Source of the DNA: Lignipirellula cremea
GTDB taxonomy: Bacteria > Planctomycetota > Planctomycetia > Pirellulales > Pirellulaceae
DNA length: 64,000 nucleotides
Assembly (NCBI RefSeq): GCF_007751035.1
Contig: NZ_CP036433.1
Coordinates: 6,677,001 to 6,741,000 of the forward strand
Direction of reading: 5' to 3'
A program made the translations under genes and the position numbers. Of this stretch, positions 43,471 through 53,135 are shown one piece after another. Positions within the stretch are counted from its first letter, which is position 1, and every line of letters starts with the position of its first letter. The notes under the pieces are model-generated. The model saw only the letters and a list, made by a program, of their open reading frames with translations. It was not told where the DNA came from and made no database searches.

Positions 43471-46206
43471 CTATTTCTTGTCGGCCGCTTCGACCTTGAT
43501 TTTGAAAGTCGTCGAGGTCGTGGCGGTCACGTTGTTGAACTTGGTGGCGCCGCTGAGGGTCAGTTCATGTTCGCCCACGGTGGCGTTGGCGGCCGCTGCG
43601 ATTTCCAGTTTCCCTTCGGTCATCCCTTTGGGAATGGACAGCTTGCCGGTAAGACCCGCGACCCCCGACGGCAGCACAAGGGTGCAGTCGACGGCGTCTT
43701 CGAAATCAAATCCGCGCTCGACCGAAACCGGGATCTCGACCTTTTCTCCCTGCTTGACCGCGCCCGGACTGGAAGCGTTCAGGATGACCGGGGAGTCTGC
43801 AACCACCAGGCGAACTGGCGTGGAGACGCTCCAGTAGGTGAGGTCTTTTTCTTTGTTAGCCGTTTCCAGCGTTTTCAGGCTGGCGTCGGCTTTCTTTTTG
43901 GCGGCCGTGGCGAGCGCCAGCGTTTTCTTCGCTTCGGCGTCCGTTTTGGCCTTTTCCGTCAGGTCCTTGATCATGGCGTCCAGACGGGCCTGTTCGGCTT
44001 TGGCCGCTTCGACTGCGTCCTGGTTGCCGGCGTACTTGAACTTGACGTCGCCCCGCAGATAGAACGTATAGGCGCCCGGCTTCAGGGCCGCGTTGGTGAG
44101 TTCAATCTCCAGTTTACCGTCGCCCGTGGCGGCGATGGCGAGGTCCTTCGGCTTCAGCTCGGCGGGCAGACCGACTGGGCTGAGCTTGAAGGCGTCTTTA
44201 TAGCCGTCCCGACGAAGGACTTTGGCGGGCACTTCGATTTTGGCGCCGCGGACCGTCTGGACTGGCTCGCCGTCGCCCAGGGTAACCTGGACGGGCAGGA
44301 TCTCTTTGTCGACCACGGCCAAAACCAGGTCGCGGGTCAGGCGGAACTCCGGCAGGGCGTTGGTGCGATTGGCGGTGCCGATGACCATCGAGCCGCCGCA
44401 AGCGCGTCGCCGCACCGGGGCGCCATCGACTTTGGCCACGCCATAAACGCGAATGGGACCAGCCCAGGAGACAGCCTTTTCATCTGCTTCAAACACCAGG
44501 GCGGTCAGATCGTGCGGGCCTTTGGAAACCGCTCCCTGGCAGGTAACGCCCGGGGGAAGGTTCTCGGCCTGGATTTCAATTTCGCCTTCGTATCCGCCGT
44601 AACGAATGATGTTCACATCGAGAGCGACTACGCCCCCTTTGCGGACCGACAACGACGACGGCACGGCGATGTTGGCGTTGGCCGGACGCAGCGGGGCCGG
44701 GCTGCAGACGACAGCAAAATCGGCTGCTTCCCTGGTGATGGCCATGCGATAGACATTCCGCGGATCCCGCGCGGCGGAACCAGCCTGATCCCGCAGCAGG
44801 ATGCGGTAGACCGCGTCTTCTTTGACTTCCAGCCGATAGGAAGGATCGTCGGTTGAAATATCAAAGTCGGTGCCGATCTTGGTGGCACGGTCGCGAGGAT
44901 CGTCGGCTTCGCCGATATCCGTGACTTTGACTTCGCCCTTGTCGTCGGTGACAACCTTCTGGATCATCATATAAGGGTCGACATCGAGTCCCAGGCGATG
45001 GCTGTAAACTTCAATGTTGTAGACTTCCCCTTTTTTTGCTTCGAACTGGATCCAGTCGGAGTCGCTGCGGGGATAGAACTGCCCAACAAACTCGCACGGG
45101 ACCTGGATCATCTGGGCTGCGTCGGATCCGTCGTTCGGCTCTTTTTCAAGCGACAACGGCGCCAAAGCGGCCGCGACGGACACACCGTTGCTGGCGCCTT
45201 CGGGCGAGTCGACGCGATGCAGTACGCTCTGGAACAGGCCGGCGGAATGCGGGGCCAGGCGACCGGCGATCTCGGTGTCGGGATCGTCGGGGATCTGGAT
45301 CTTCGCGGTGATCATTTCCAGCGGCAGCCCTTCCAGATCAAAGTCGGGCGAAGGTTTTCCACCGGGCAGGTTGCGGCCGTAGATCGTGTACTCGTTATTG
45401 GAACCGGGCAGGCCCGATGGCGGAAAGATAAAGTCAATGTGCGGGCGATTGTGAACCGCCAGCCGATAGGTGTAGTCCGCGCCGCCGTCGAACACGTAGT
45501 CAAAGACCGCAATGATGTAGTCGCCGTCGACCTCCGCGGTGAAGTCGATCAAAGGGTCCATGCCGATGACGTCGCGACTGCGGTCCAGTTCACGACCTGC
45601 CGCGTCGTACAAAATCAGGGCGGCGTCCATCCGCGAATCTAATCGCTGGGCGGCGCACTCGATGAGTACGCGTTCCCCTTTTTTGATCGTCGTTTTCCAG
45701 TAATCCCGGTTACCCGCGTCAACCCGACCCGTCGCAACGGAGCCCACCGGCAATTCGGTCGGCGTATCGAATTTCTTGTTTTTATTGTCGTCGAGCACAT
45801 CGGTCAGCACGCCCACCTGGAACGCCTGCGGGTTGCTGATGCCATAGCGTCCGACGGTGCGGACTTCATAAATGCCAGGCGGCGTGTCAGCAGCAATGCT
45901 GACAACAAACTGGTTTTCGACCGGCTGCGGATCGGGCGTTACGGCGTCGGCTTCGTTCATCTTGGCGCTGGCGGTCAGGCCGGGATGCGAAAACATCAGC
46001 TTCAGCGTGTCATCGAGGTTGGCCCCGGCGATCGTGACTTCCACTTCGGAGCCCTGCTTGCCGCCGGGCGGATAAATCGAAGTCAGCTGGGGATAATTCA
46101 ACTGGGCCCAGGCGGGACCAGCAGAAAGAAGAACGACGCAGGCAACCAGCAGCGCCGTCAGACGCGCGGCGGCATTCAAAGCGTCGAAAAACATCGTACG
46201 CGGCAT
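43471..46206 (-). CDS. Large secreted multidomain protein (pre-peptidase-type beta domains)
   Basis: ATG 46206 is chosen because AAGGA lies nine bases before it; an ATG at 46215 is possible but has no spacing. It gives a signal peptide (TALLVACVVLLSAGPAWAQ). The 911 residues start with an IPT/TIG-like unit (LTSIYPPGGKQGSEVEVTIA, then GANL). Pre-peptidase-type beta domains follow (RDYWKTTIKKGERVLIECAA, SDWIQFEAKKGEVYNIEVYS), then several Ig-like or Reeler-type beta units and a short coiled coil (about 780-820, KAKTDAEAKKTLALATAAKK). It is a planctomycete-type protein placed between a cytochrome/DUF1549 gene and a cytochrome-WD40 gene on the same strand. The function is unknown. Confidence 0.82.
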   Translation of the reverse strand: MPRTMFFDALNAAARLTALLVACVVLLSAGPAWAQLNYPQLTSIYPPGGKQGSEVEVTIAGANLDDTLKLMFSHPGLTASAKMNEADAVTPDPQPVENQFVVSIAADTPPGIYEVRTVGRYGISNPQAFQVGVLTDVLDDNKNKKFDTPTELPVGSVATGRVDAGNRDYWKTTIKKGERVLIECAAQRLDSRMDAALILYDAAGRELDRSRDVIGMDPLIDFTAEVDGDYIIAVFDYVFDGGADYTYRLAVHNRPHIDFIFPPSGLPGSNNEYTIYGRNLPGGKPSPDFDLEGLPLEMITAKIQIPDDPDTEIAGRLAPHSAGLFQSVLHRVDSPEGASNGVSVAAALAPLSLEKEPNDGSDAAQMIQVPCEFVGQFYPRSDSDWIQFEAKKGEVYNIEVYSHRLGLDVDPYMMIQKVVTDDKGEVKVTDIGEADDPRDRATKIGTDFDISTDDPSYRLEVKEDAVYRILLRDQAGSAARDPRNVYRMAITREAADFAVVCSPAPLRPANANIAVPSSLSVRKGGVVALDVNIIRYGGYEGEIEIQAENLPPGVTCQGAVSKGPHDLTALVFEADEKAVSWAGPIRVYGVAKVDGAPVRRRACGGSMVIGTANRTNALPEFRLTRDLVLAVVDKEILPVQVTLGDGEPVQTVRGAKIEVPAKVLRRDGYKDAFKLSPVGLPAELKPKDLAIAATGDGKLEIELTNAALKPGAYTFYLRGDVKFKYAGNQDAVEAAKAEQARLDAMIKDLTEKAKTDAEAKKTLALATAAKKKADASLKTLETANKEKDLTYWSVSTPVRLVVADSPVILNASSPGAVKQGEKVEIPVSVERGFDFEDAVDCTLVLPSGVAGLTGKLSIPKGMTEGKLEIAAAANATVGEHELTLSGATKFNNVTATTSTTFKIKVEAADKK

Positions 46207-46525
46207 GACGGCCATTCCTTGTTGTTGGGGCGAGTTGCAACAACCCGAACGAGCGACCTGCCTGTCGCCCACCGGTTCGGCCGTCGCCTGGGCCACAGGC
46301 GATCTTTGGCGAATCCAGACAGGAAAAACAGGCACGGCATCCTGAAAGGAGTGCCAGCGTTGTTCGGAACCGTTGGAAAAGGAGGGAGGGGGAGGGCGGA
46401 ACAAAAAATCGGCTCGCAAGAGCCAGAGATTCCTCAGCGGAACTCATTTACTTCAACTGCACGCAAACTGCGGGAGTCGAGGCCTGTCCTCAAAGCAACC
46501 AGCAGACATTTCAAGCAGACTTTTC

Positions 46526-46556
46526 TATCTATGCTTTACTTCCCGCAGGTTGTCAA
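46526..46556 (-). promoter_or_regulatory. Possible sigma-70-type promoter
   Basis: On the minus strand, TTGACA (46551-46556) is a consensus -35 box; TAGATA (46526-46531) follows after 19 bases, or CATAGA after 17. It points at the 43471-46206 gene, about 320 bases upstream of its start. Only the -35 match is strong. Confidence 0.4.
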
Positions 46557-46774
46557 CGCAATCTGCCATTAAGCCTGATTTTGCCGCCCTGCCCCGGGTC
46601 AGGAGAGGGCGCCATCGTTGCAGGAAAAACGCCAGAAGATCAACGACAACGGGCCATGACCTTGCCGACAAACGGGTCGACAAAAATTAACTCCGACGGC
46701 CGCGGCCCCATTTTCCCGCAGAAAGCGGCGACCCAGGCAGCAGGAAAAACTCCTGCCCAAAGACCGCCGGGCGA

Positions 46775-46811
46775 GAAAAAAGGGCTTCGCGCAGGTAATC
46801 TGCGCGAAGCC
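46775..46811 (-). terminator. Strong intrinsic terminator after the DUF1549/DUF1553 gene
   Basis: A perfect 12-bp stem, GGCTTCGCGCAG (46783-46794) with CTGCGCGAAGCC (46800-46811), has a 5-base loop and on the minus strand is followed by CTTTTTTC. It sits 16 bases after the stop codon. Confidence 0.92.
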
Positions 46812-46826
46812 GTGCATTACGGAAAA

Positions 46827-49313
46827 CTAGTGGTTGAAGAGGAATTCTTTGGTGTTGATTAACGCCCAGACAATATCCTCGTAGGCCACTTTTTTGTTCT
46901 CTTTGTTCTTCTCAATGTGGGCCATCGCAATGGCCAGCTCTTCAGCTGCCGGCTCACGCGAGAAGGCCAACAGGTACAGTTCTCGAATTTTCGCATCCTC
47001 TTCGCGAGCGTCTTTCGCCAGCACAGCAGCCAGACCGGCGCCGCCGGTCAGTTTGCCCTGGATTTCATTCGAGTTCAGCAGGTGCAAGCTCTGAGCAAGG
47101 TTCGCTTCACCGGAACGTTCGCACTCGCAAGCGCTGCTCGCTTCCGGGCGACCAAACACGGTCAGGAAGTACGAAGTAAAGCCGTTGTCGGGCAACTGCA
47201 CCGCACGCAGGTCCGACGGGGCGCCGGCAAAACCGGTGCGTGAACCCGTCGCCTGGTCGATCGCATCCAGCAGCACTTCCGCGTTCAAACGCTTGGGATA
47301 GTAACGGGAGAAGTTCTGCTTGTCGTTTTCATTCCATTCGTTCGGCAAGGCCGACAACTGGTAGGTCTGCGAGGTGCAAATCGTCCGCACCAGATGCTTC
47401 ATGTCAAAGCCGCTGCCGATAAAGTCCTGGGCCAGGGCTTCCAGCAGTTTCGGGTTCGAGGCCGGGTTGGTGACGCGCATGTCGTCTTCCGGATCGACCA
47501 GCCCGCGACCGAAGAAATGCTTCCAGTAACGGTTGACCAAAGCCTGCGAGAAGAACGGGTTCTTCGTGTCGGCCATCCAGTCGACCAGCTGAATCCGCGG
47601 ATCGTCAAACGCGGCGATTTCCAGCGGTTCGCTGCCTAGTCCGGTCGGCGGAACGTTGTCGTTGGTCTTGGGATTCTTGGCCGTGGCGACGCCCTTCTTG
47701 TGATAGATGCGCGTCGAACCCCGCAGGGCTCCCTTCTTGGAACCCACCTGGGCATAGAAGGCGGCAAAGCCGTAGTAGTCCTGCTGACTCCACTTTTCAA
47801 ACGGATGGTGGTGGCAACGGGCGCACTGGATTCGCAAGCCCAGGAACAACTGGGCCGTATCTTCGACCTGGGCGGCCTGGTCCTTCACTTCGCGATACCA
47901 GGCAACGGGCGGGTTCTTGCCCGGCTCGCCTGTCGAGGTGATGATTTCCCGCACGAACTGATCGTAAGGTTTGTTGTTATGGAAACTCTCGCGAACCCAG
48001 TCGTGGAAAGCGAACGTCGCCGTTCGATCGCCGGTGGCGCGGCGTTTGTTTCGCAAAATGGCATTCCATTTGTTGGCGAAGTACTCCGCATAGTCAGGGC
48101 TGGCCAGCAGCGAGTCGACCAGCTTCTCTCGCTTATTAGGATCGCTGTCCGACAGGAACGCTTCAGACTCTTCCAGCGTAGGAATGCGGCCGGCAATGTC
48201 GATCGAAACGCGTCGCAAGAAGGTCGGATCGTCGCAAATTTCCGACGGCGGCAGGCCAAGCGCCTTGAGTTTGCCGAACACCTCGGAGTCGATGAAGTTC
48301 TTCTCCGGCGGGGTCGAGGTGACTTCGATTCCCAACGGGATGGTCGCCCGGAACACGCCGACATGGCCCTGGTAACGAGCCATCACGGCCACACTGCCGG
48401 TGAACCGCGAGGTGGTCACCATGCCGGTGGCGCTGACTTCCGCCATTTCGGTATCGTTGGAATCAAACTGCGTGGTCCGGGTGACGTCGTCGGAAGAACC
48501 ATCGCTGTAGTGGGCGACAACCAGGATCTGCTGGCCTTTTTCGCGACCCATGAGCCGTTCTTCGGGATAAACGCTGATATGCGTCACGACCGGATCATCA
48601 TCCTGGCCGTAAGGCATGCCCTGTTCAATCCAGCGACGCATCAGGCGATAGGCGGGCGAGCCCAGCTCAATCCGCAAACCGCCGCCGTGGGGCACGGCGC
48701 CGCAGACCTTCTGCAGCAGCAGGCTGCGATCCGGAGCGGCTGGGAACAACCGTCGGCCGAAGCCTTCTTTGACCAGGTGTTCGTAGTCTTCGGTCGGCTC
48801 AAAACCCAGCAACGACAGGGCGAAACCGTTCTGACCGCCCGACTTGCCGTGGCAACCGCCGCCGTTACAACTGTACTTGGTAAAGACAGGCGTAATCTGG
48901 TTAGGGAAGTTCACGGGAACATCTTTGACGATGTTGGTGACATTAAGATTGATCGAGGTTTCCGGTCCCTCGGGCGACTTGATGCTGATCGTCGCGGCGC
49001 CTTCGGTGAGCGGGCTGACATAGCCCGTTTCGTCAACCGAGGCGACCACCGGCGGCGTCACCGTGTAACTGACCGTACTCGACATATCGCGGACCTGGCC
49101 GCTGTCGTAATGGCCCGTCACGACCAACTGCTGGGCCGCATCGCGACCGGAAAGCAGAAACGCGTCGTCTTGAGTGCGACCCGACTCCACGCTGATCGAC
49201 ATGAGTTTACCAGGATCCCCCAGACCAGGAGGTTCCTGTTCGGCAGCGTTCATTAAAGCGGCGGGAAGCAGCATGGCCCCCAAAAGGGCCGCAACAGGCA
49301 GGAGCTTTCGCAT
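46827..49313 (-). CDS. Ig-like + cytochrome-like + DUF1549/DUF1553 protein
   Basis: The signal peptide is MRKLLPVAALLGAMLLPAAL. Residues about 35-130 and 240-335 are Ig-like (Big_2-type) domains, for example VASVDETGYVSPLTEGAATI. Between them lies a cytochrome-like segment with an unusual CNGGGCH motif (C149, C154, H155; four residues between the cysteines instead of two). DUF1549 starts near 350 and carries a normal CARCHHHPFEKW; DUF1553 completes the 828 residues, ending ALINTKEFLFNH. Unlike the other two proteins of this type here, no DUF1501 gene follows; the next genes downstream encode a pre-peptidase-type protein and the cytochrome-WD40 protein. GAGGAA precedes the ATG. Confidence 0.92.
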   Translation of the reverse strand: MRKLLPVAALLGAMLLPAALMNAAEQEPPGLGDPGKLMSISVESGRTQDDAFLLSGRDAAQQLVVTGHYDSGQVRDMSSTVSYTVTPPVVASVDETGYVSPLTEGAATISIKSPEGPETSINLNVTNIVKDVPVNFPNQITPVFTKYSCNGGGCHGKSGGQNGFALSLLGFEPTEDYEHLVKEGFGRRLFPAAPDRSLLLQKVCGAVPHGGGLRIELGSPAYRLMRRWIEQGMPYGQDDDPVVTHISVYPEERLMGREKGQQILVVAHYSDGSSDDVTRTTQFDSNDTEMAEVSATGMVTTSRFTGSVAVMARYQGHVGVFRATIPLGIEVTSTPPEKNFIDSEVFGKLKALGLPPSEICDDPTFLRRVSIDIAGRIPTLEESEAFLSDSDPNKREKLVDSLLASPDYAEYFANKWNAILRNKRRATGDRTATFAFHDWVRESFHNNKPYDQFVREIITSTGEPGKNPPVAWYREVKDQAAQVEDTAQLFLGLRIQCARCHHHPFEKWSQQDYYGFAAFYAQVGSKKGALRGSTRIYHKKGVATAKNPKTNDNVPPTGLGSEPLEIAAFDDPRIQLVDWMADTKNPFFSQALVNRYWKHFFGRGLVDPEDDMRVTNPASNPKLLEALAQDFIGSGFDMKHLVRTICTSQTYQLSALPNEWNENDKQNFSRYYPKRLNAEVLLDAIDQATGSRTGFAGAPSDLRAVQLPDNGFTSYFLTVFGRPEASSACECERSGEANLAQSLHLLNSNEIQGKLTGGAGLAAVLAKDAREEDAKIRELYLLAFSREPAAEELAIAMAHIEKNKENKKVAYEDIVWALINTKEFLFNH

Positions 49314-49808
49314 GGAAATCGTTCCTCAAGCGAAGGGCATAGGCGGGAGGGTGAAAGGCGAGCAGGTGGGAAAACCTTTCCCCCAGTTTACTCAAAATTT
49401 AATGGCAAGTGGAGCTGATTATCACCGTTTCATGATCGCAATGCAAGCAAATATCTGAATTTGTTTATCGGTCCTAGGGAGTTTTCTTAGCCGGAACACT
49501 CGCTTAAGGTCCTTTTCCCCACCTTCGGTCGAATCATCCCAATTTTCCTCCTCCCTTACTGCGGCATGCCTGACCGTTGCGAGCGGATGGAACAACAGGG
49601 GAGAAAGTCACGGAAAGCCCATCAAAAGAGGGCCCGATGGAAGGTTCGAAACACCACCAGGGACGACCCTGCCGTGGCGGCGTCGCCAACGCAACGTGCA
49701 CCCGGCATCGTAGCAGCCGTCGTCCGCCAGCAGGGTCAAGAATTCGCACTCGAAGCGACAGCCAGCCGCCGTTTGCCGTTTGCCGATTGCCGTTTTCCGA
49801 CCGAAAGG
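49314..49808. other. Gap upstream of the DUF1549/DUF1553 gene
   Basis: The 495 bases hold a probable minus-strand promoter (49418-49446) and near 49769-49798 a short GCCGTTT-type direct repeat. No gene. Confidence 0.55.
49418..49446 (-). promoter_or_regulatory. Probable sigma-70-type promoter
   Basis: On the minus strand, TTGCAT (49441-49446), exactly 17 bases, then GATAAT (49418-49423). It lies about 105 bases before the start of the 46827-49313 gene. Good spacing and a five-of-six -10 match. Confidence 0.5.
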
Positions 49809-51101
49809 CTACCGGTTTTCGTACTGGATAGTACAGGTGGGCCCCGTATCCTGCTGAATCTTGCTTGCCAGGATCTGGCTAACCGGCTGCAGCACGCTGA
49901 AATGATCGTAGCCATCCAGCAGGTGAAAATGCAGGTTCGGGGTTTTCGCCGCGCGTTGCATCGAGCGCACGTCCGAGGCGTTGGTGAACGCGCCGTTCCC
50001 TTCAAAGACAAACACCGGAGACTTCATCGCATGCAGCCAGTGCCGCGGGCTGCGGAGCGAAGCCTCCTGCGGATCGAAGATGCTATAAGGCAACTCCTCC
50101 GGTCCATAGTCGCTGACGCTGGCGACGGGACCAAAGGCAAACACCGCGCGGAAGCGATTCGTCGAAGCGGCCGCCAGCATCACCAGCGTCCCGCCGGTGC
50201 TGTGCCCGCCGAGGTAAATCCGCTGGGGATCGACGTCGCTTTTTCTTGCCAGGTAATCGGCCGCGGCCAGCAGGTCGTCGACCTCGCCGTAAAGCCCTTC
50301 CTTGTAACCTGGATTCTGGTTTCCGCCGCGAAAGGACGGGTACATCATCACCAGTCCCGCGTCGCGGAAGGCGCTGGCCGATTGATCGTTGTCGGCAGCC
50401 ATCGGCGTCCAGGGGGAGTCGTCGATCGAGTTGGAGAAACCGCCGCCGACCCAGATCATGGCGGGACGCCTCCCCTGGCCCGTTCCGTCGAGCGTGCTGA
50501 CCAGGCAGGCCATGTTGCCCGCGGGTGACGGATATCTTTCCAGGCGGAACATGCCGGGCGGCGGATTTGGCAGGGGAGATCCATCCTTTTCTTTGCTGGT
50601 CAGCCGCGTCTGGAAGCCAGCCCGCCCGGCGGCAAGGCTTTCGAACTGGGAGCTGTCGGGCCAGGCCAGCGCCCGGCTCAGCATGTACGCTCCTCCCAGA
50701 CCGACCAGCAAAACGCCAACGATGACCACCGCGACGATCCCGCCCACGATGGCTCCGCGGTTAAGCGGTTTCTTCGCAACAGACGGCCTGCCATAGCCGG
50801 CAGCAGGTTGACCATAGCCTTGCGGCGGCTGAGCATAACCTTGCGGCGGCTGACCGTAACCTTGCGGCGGATGACCGTAACCTTGCGGCGGCTGTACGTA
50901 GCCTTGGGGAGCAGGGCGGTATCCCTGGCCGGTCGGTCCGCTGGGCCGGGGACCTTGCGGAATGACAGCGGACGACGTCTGGCCTGGTCGAGGAATCGTC
51001 AGCGTGGCGCCGCAACTAGGGCAGGGCAGCGATTTCCCGTAGAGATGTTCAGCGGCCGCGAACGATTGCTGGCACTGCCGACAAGTGATCTTCACTGACA
51101 T
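49809..51101 (-). CDS. Zinc-ribbon, PQG-repeat, membrane-anchored alpha/beta hydrolase
   Basis: The 430 residues have four parts. Residues 1-36 are a zinc ribbon (CRQC and CPSC). Residues about 60-105 are a GYGQPPQGYAQPPQGY-type Pro/Gln/Gly/Tyr repeat. Residues about 113-140 are a transmembrane helix (AIVGGIVAVVIVGVLLVGLG). Residues about 150-430 are an alpha/beta hydrolase of the prolyl-oligopeptidase/dienelactone type: nucleophile in GGHSTGGT, His in DGYDHFSVL, and an oxyanion-type loop at WVGGGFSN. The hydrolase domain is extracytoplasmic. The substrate is unknown. The same N-terminal design (cytoplasmic zinc ribbon, membrane helix, outer domain) is seen at 8.3-9.2 kb and 62.4-63.6 kb. Confidence 0.83.
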   Translation of the reverse strand: MSVKITCRQCQQSFAAAEHLYGKSLPCPSCGATLTIPRPGQTSSAVIPQGPRPSGPTGQGYRPAPQGYVQPPQGYGHPPQGYGQPPQGYAQPPQGYGQPAAGYGRPSVAKKPLNRGAIVGGIVAVVIVGVLLVGLGGAYMLSRALAWPDSSQFESLAAGRAGFQTRLTSKEKDGSPLPNPPPGMFRLERYPSPAGNMACLVSTLDGTGQGRRPAMIWVGGGFSNSIDDSPWTPMAADNDQSASAFRDAGLVMMYPSFRGGNQNPGYKEGLYGEVDDLLAAADYLARKSDVDPQRIYLGGHSTGGTLVMLAAASTNRFRAVFAFGPVASVSDYGPEELPYSIFDPQEASLRSPRHWLHAMKSPVFVFEGNGAFTNASDVRSMQRAAKTPNLHFHLLDGYDHFSVLQPVSQILASKIQQDTGPTCTIQYENR

Positions 51102-51301
51102 GGTTTCGGACTCTTAGAGAATGTCTCGATGCGCGCTGCCCAGCGTCTTTTGCTTTCTTTCTGCCGTCGGTCTTCCTCCGACCAGCAAACGCGGGCGCCA
51201 CGCCGCGCTGGCGCCAGGAGTCTGCCCGACCCGGTGTTCTTCTTACTCCGGACGCACGCCAAATCGCTGGCGTGTTCTACGCATTGCCCGGCTCCGCCAG
51301 T

Positions 51302-53119
51302 TTACTTGCTGGTCGATGACTTGCTAGTCAGTGGTTCGCTGACGGCGGTTCCGATTCCTGTGGAACCATAGCCATTGCCGCAATAGAACAGACGCAGGTG
51401 ATCGCCTTCGACAATCACTGAAGGATACTCGACCATTTTCTGCTCCCAGCCGGCGCCCTGCGGGGCCAGCTGCAGATTATCACCTGATTCGGGGCCCCGG
51501 CGCCAGTGGATCCCGTCGGTCGATTCGGCATAGCAGATCGAGTAGGCGCCCCAGCGCGTACCGATCGCCGAGTACCACATGCGAAAACCGCCGTCGTCTG
51601 TTTGCTGCACGACCGGTCCCGCCACGGCGATATTCTCGTAATCCCGCTCCGGATCGCGAACCAGCAGCACTCCCTGCTTCTTCCAGGCGAGCCCGTCGTC
51701 AGAGACGGCCAGGCAGATCGTTTTTTGCTGGTTCAGCGGCAAAGGACTGCCGGTCGTGGGACAGCCCGTGTAATAGTATCGCCACTCTTTTTCACCGTCA
51801 GGAAGCGTCACCTGCAGGACCGAACCGCCGGCAATGCCGATGGCGTCGGGGTCGCCGGGCCTGCCGCTGGGGGCAATCAGCGGCTTGCTGTCGCCACGCT
51901 TCCAGTGCAGCCCGTCGGTGCTGACGGCGGCTCCCAGTCCGGGAAAAGAACTCAACCCGACGCCCCGGCCTGCATTGCCCGAATAATAAAGACGCCACTG
52001 CTCCGGGCCAAACTGCACGGCGTGCGGCAACACGCACCAGCGATAATCAAAGGCGCCTTCGGCCCCTGTTTCAAACAAGGGGCCGCGACGATCCCACTGG
52101 CCCACGTTGTCAATCGACGCCGTCGCCAGGCAGATGCGGTGGCGCCCTGTGTTATCGCCGCCGCCGTAATAAAGGCGATACGTGTCGTCCGCCCGCACGA
52201 TCCAAGGGTTCATACAGCGGCTGGCGTCGAAGGAGCCTTTCTCACCCGGCGGCAAAATCGGATTGCGGGGATCACGGCGCCAGACAACCGGCTGCTGCAG
52301 CGGCTCAAACTCCTGCGAATTTGAAAGCCGCCCGGCGACGATCTGCTTGCGGGAGCGACGAATGCCGTACAGCACGCCCACATCGGAATGGTCCCAGGCA
52401 ATACCTTGCCCGGCGATCGGGGCCGCCAGCGTATCGACCAGTTCCAGCGTTTTGCCATCAACCGGCAGCCGCAGGGCATAGGTTTCCGCGCGATCGTGCC
52501 CTGTCAGGTGGAGCAGTCCATCGGGCCCCCAGCTGCCGCCCGAGTTGCTCGCCGGGGCCATCCGGGCGATGACTGCCTCCGGCAAACGCCAGGACCCCTG
52601 TTCCTGCCACTGGTCGTTGTACTTGACGACCCGGGTCTGGGCTACGTTCCGGGCGTCGCCGTAAAAAGCAAACGCAACCCACCAGTGGTTGTCGCGACGA
52701 TCCACCCAGGTGACCGCGCCGGCGGATTCTGTGAACCGATGGCGATCCACATGCTCAAGTTTCTCCGCGTCCCAGATTTCAATTGAATTCTGCAGCGGCG
52801 AAACAGGCCAGTTGGAATGGGCGCAGTACAGCTTTCCACCATCGACGACCCCGCTGTTCAAATGCTTCAACGGCGAATCGGCCGGCGCCGACCATACGGC
52901 GATCTGCTTGCCAGTCTGCTTGTCGTACTTGCCCACAGAGCGATTGGTGATAGCGTACAGATGGTCCCCATCGACCGCGACGCCCTGGTGCGCCTGATCG
53001 GCCGCCAGGGTGCGTGATTCGCGTAATACCCGCTGCGGCGTTTCCGCCTGCAGACAGGTCGCCGGCAGGATTGCCAGAATCGCCGCCGCCAGACCAACGC
53101 CCAGTTCGCACGCACGCAT
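51302..53119 (-). CDS. Secreted protein: N-terminal propeller-like + GH43-like domains
   Basis: A signal peptide (MRACELGVGLAAAILAILPA) starts this 605-residue protein. Residues about 30-270 look like a quinoprotein-type or six-bladed propeller (LAADQAHQGVAVDGDHLYAI, then TNRSVGKYDKQTGKQI). Residues about 285-590 resemble a five-bladed glycosidase fold of the GH43/GH130/GH32 type: MNPWIVRADDTYRLYYGGGD, AFDYRWCVLPHAVQF, GPEQWRLYYSGNAGRG, YENIAVAGPVVQQTDDGGFR. A catalytic Asp/Glu set cannot be confirmed. A 12-bp tandem repeat lies 16-133 bases upstream of its start. Confidence 0.75.
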   Translation of the reverse strand: MRACELGVGLAAAILAILPATCLQAETPQRVLRESRTLAADQAHQGVAVDGDHLYAITNRSVGKYDKQTGKQIAVWSAPADSPLKHLNSGVVDGGKLYCAHSNWPVSPLQNSIEIWDAEKLEHVDRHRFTESAGAVTWVDRRDNHWWVAFAFYGDARNVAQTRVVKYNDQWQEQGSWRLPEAVIARMAPASNSGGSWGPDGLLHLTGHDRAETYALRLPVDGKTLELVDTLAAPIAGQGIAWDHSDVGVLYGIRRSRKQIVAGRLSNSQEFEPLQQPVVWRRDPRNPILPPGEKGSFDASRCMNPWIVRADDTYRLYYGGGDNTGRHRICLATASIDNVGQWDRRGPLFETGAEGAFDYRWCVLPHAVQFGPEQWRLYYSGNAGRGVGLSSFPGLGAAVSTDGLHWKRGDSKPLIAPSGRPGDPDAIGIAGGSVLQVTLPDGEKEWRYYYTGCPTTGSPLPLNQQKTICLAVSDDGLAWKKQGVLLVRDPERDYENIAVAGPVVQQTDDGGFRMWYSAIGTRWGAYSICYAESTDGIHWRRGPESGDNLQLAPQGAGWEQKMVEYPSVIVEGDHLRLFYCGNGYGSTGIGTAVSEPLTSKSSTSK

Positions 53120-53135
53120 CAGATAACACCCGCCC

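Larger units (their letters stand above)
46207..46826. other. Gap between two minus-strand genes
   Basis: The 620 bases hold the terminator of the 46827-49313 gene (46775-46811) and a probable promoter for the 43471-46206 gene (46526-46556). No ORF with protein-like composition. Confidence 0.6.

Noticed and set aside
47700-49256. 518-codon frame antisense to the DUF1549/DUF1553 gene
   Set aside because: The sense strand carries clear Ig-like, cytochrome-like and DUF1549 motifs; the antisense has none.
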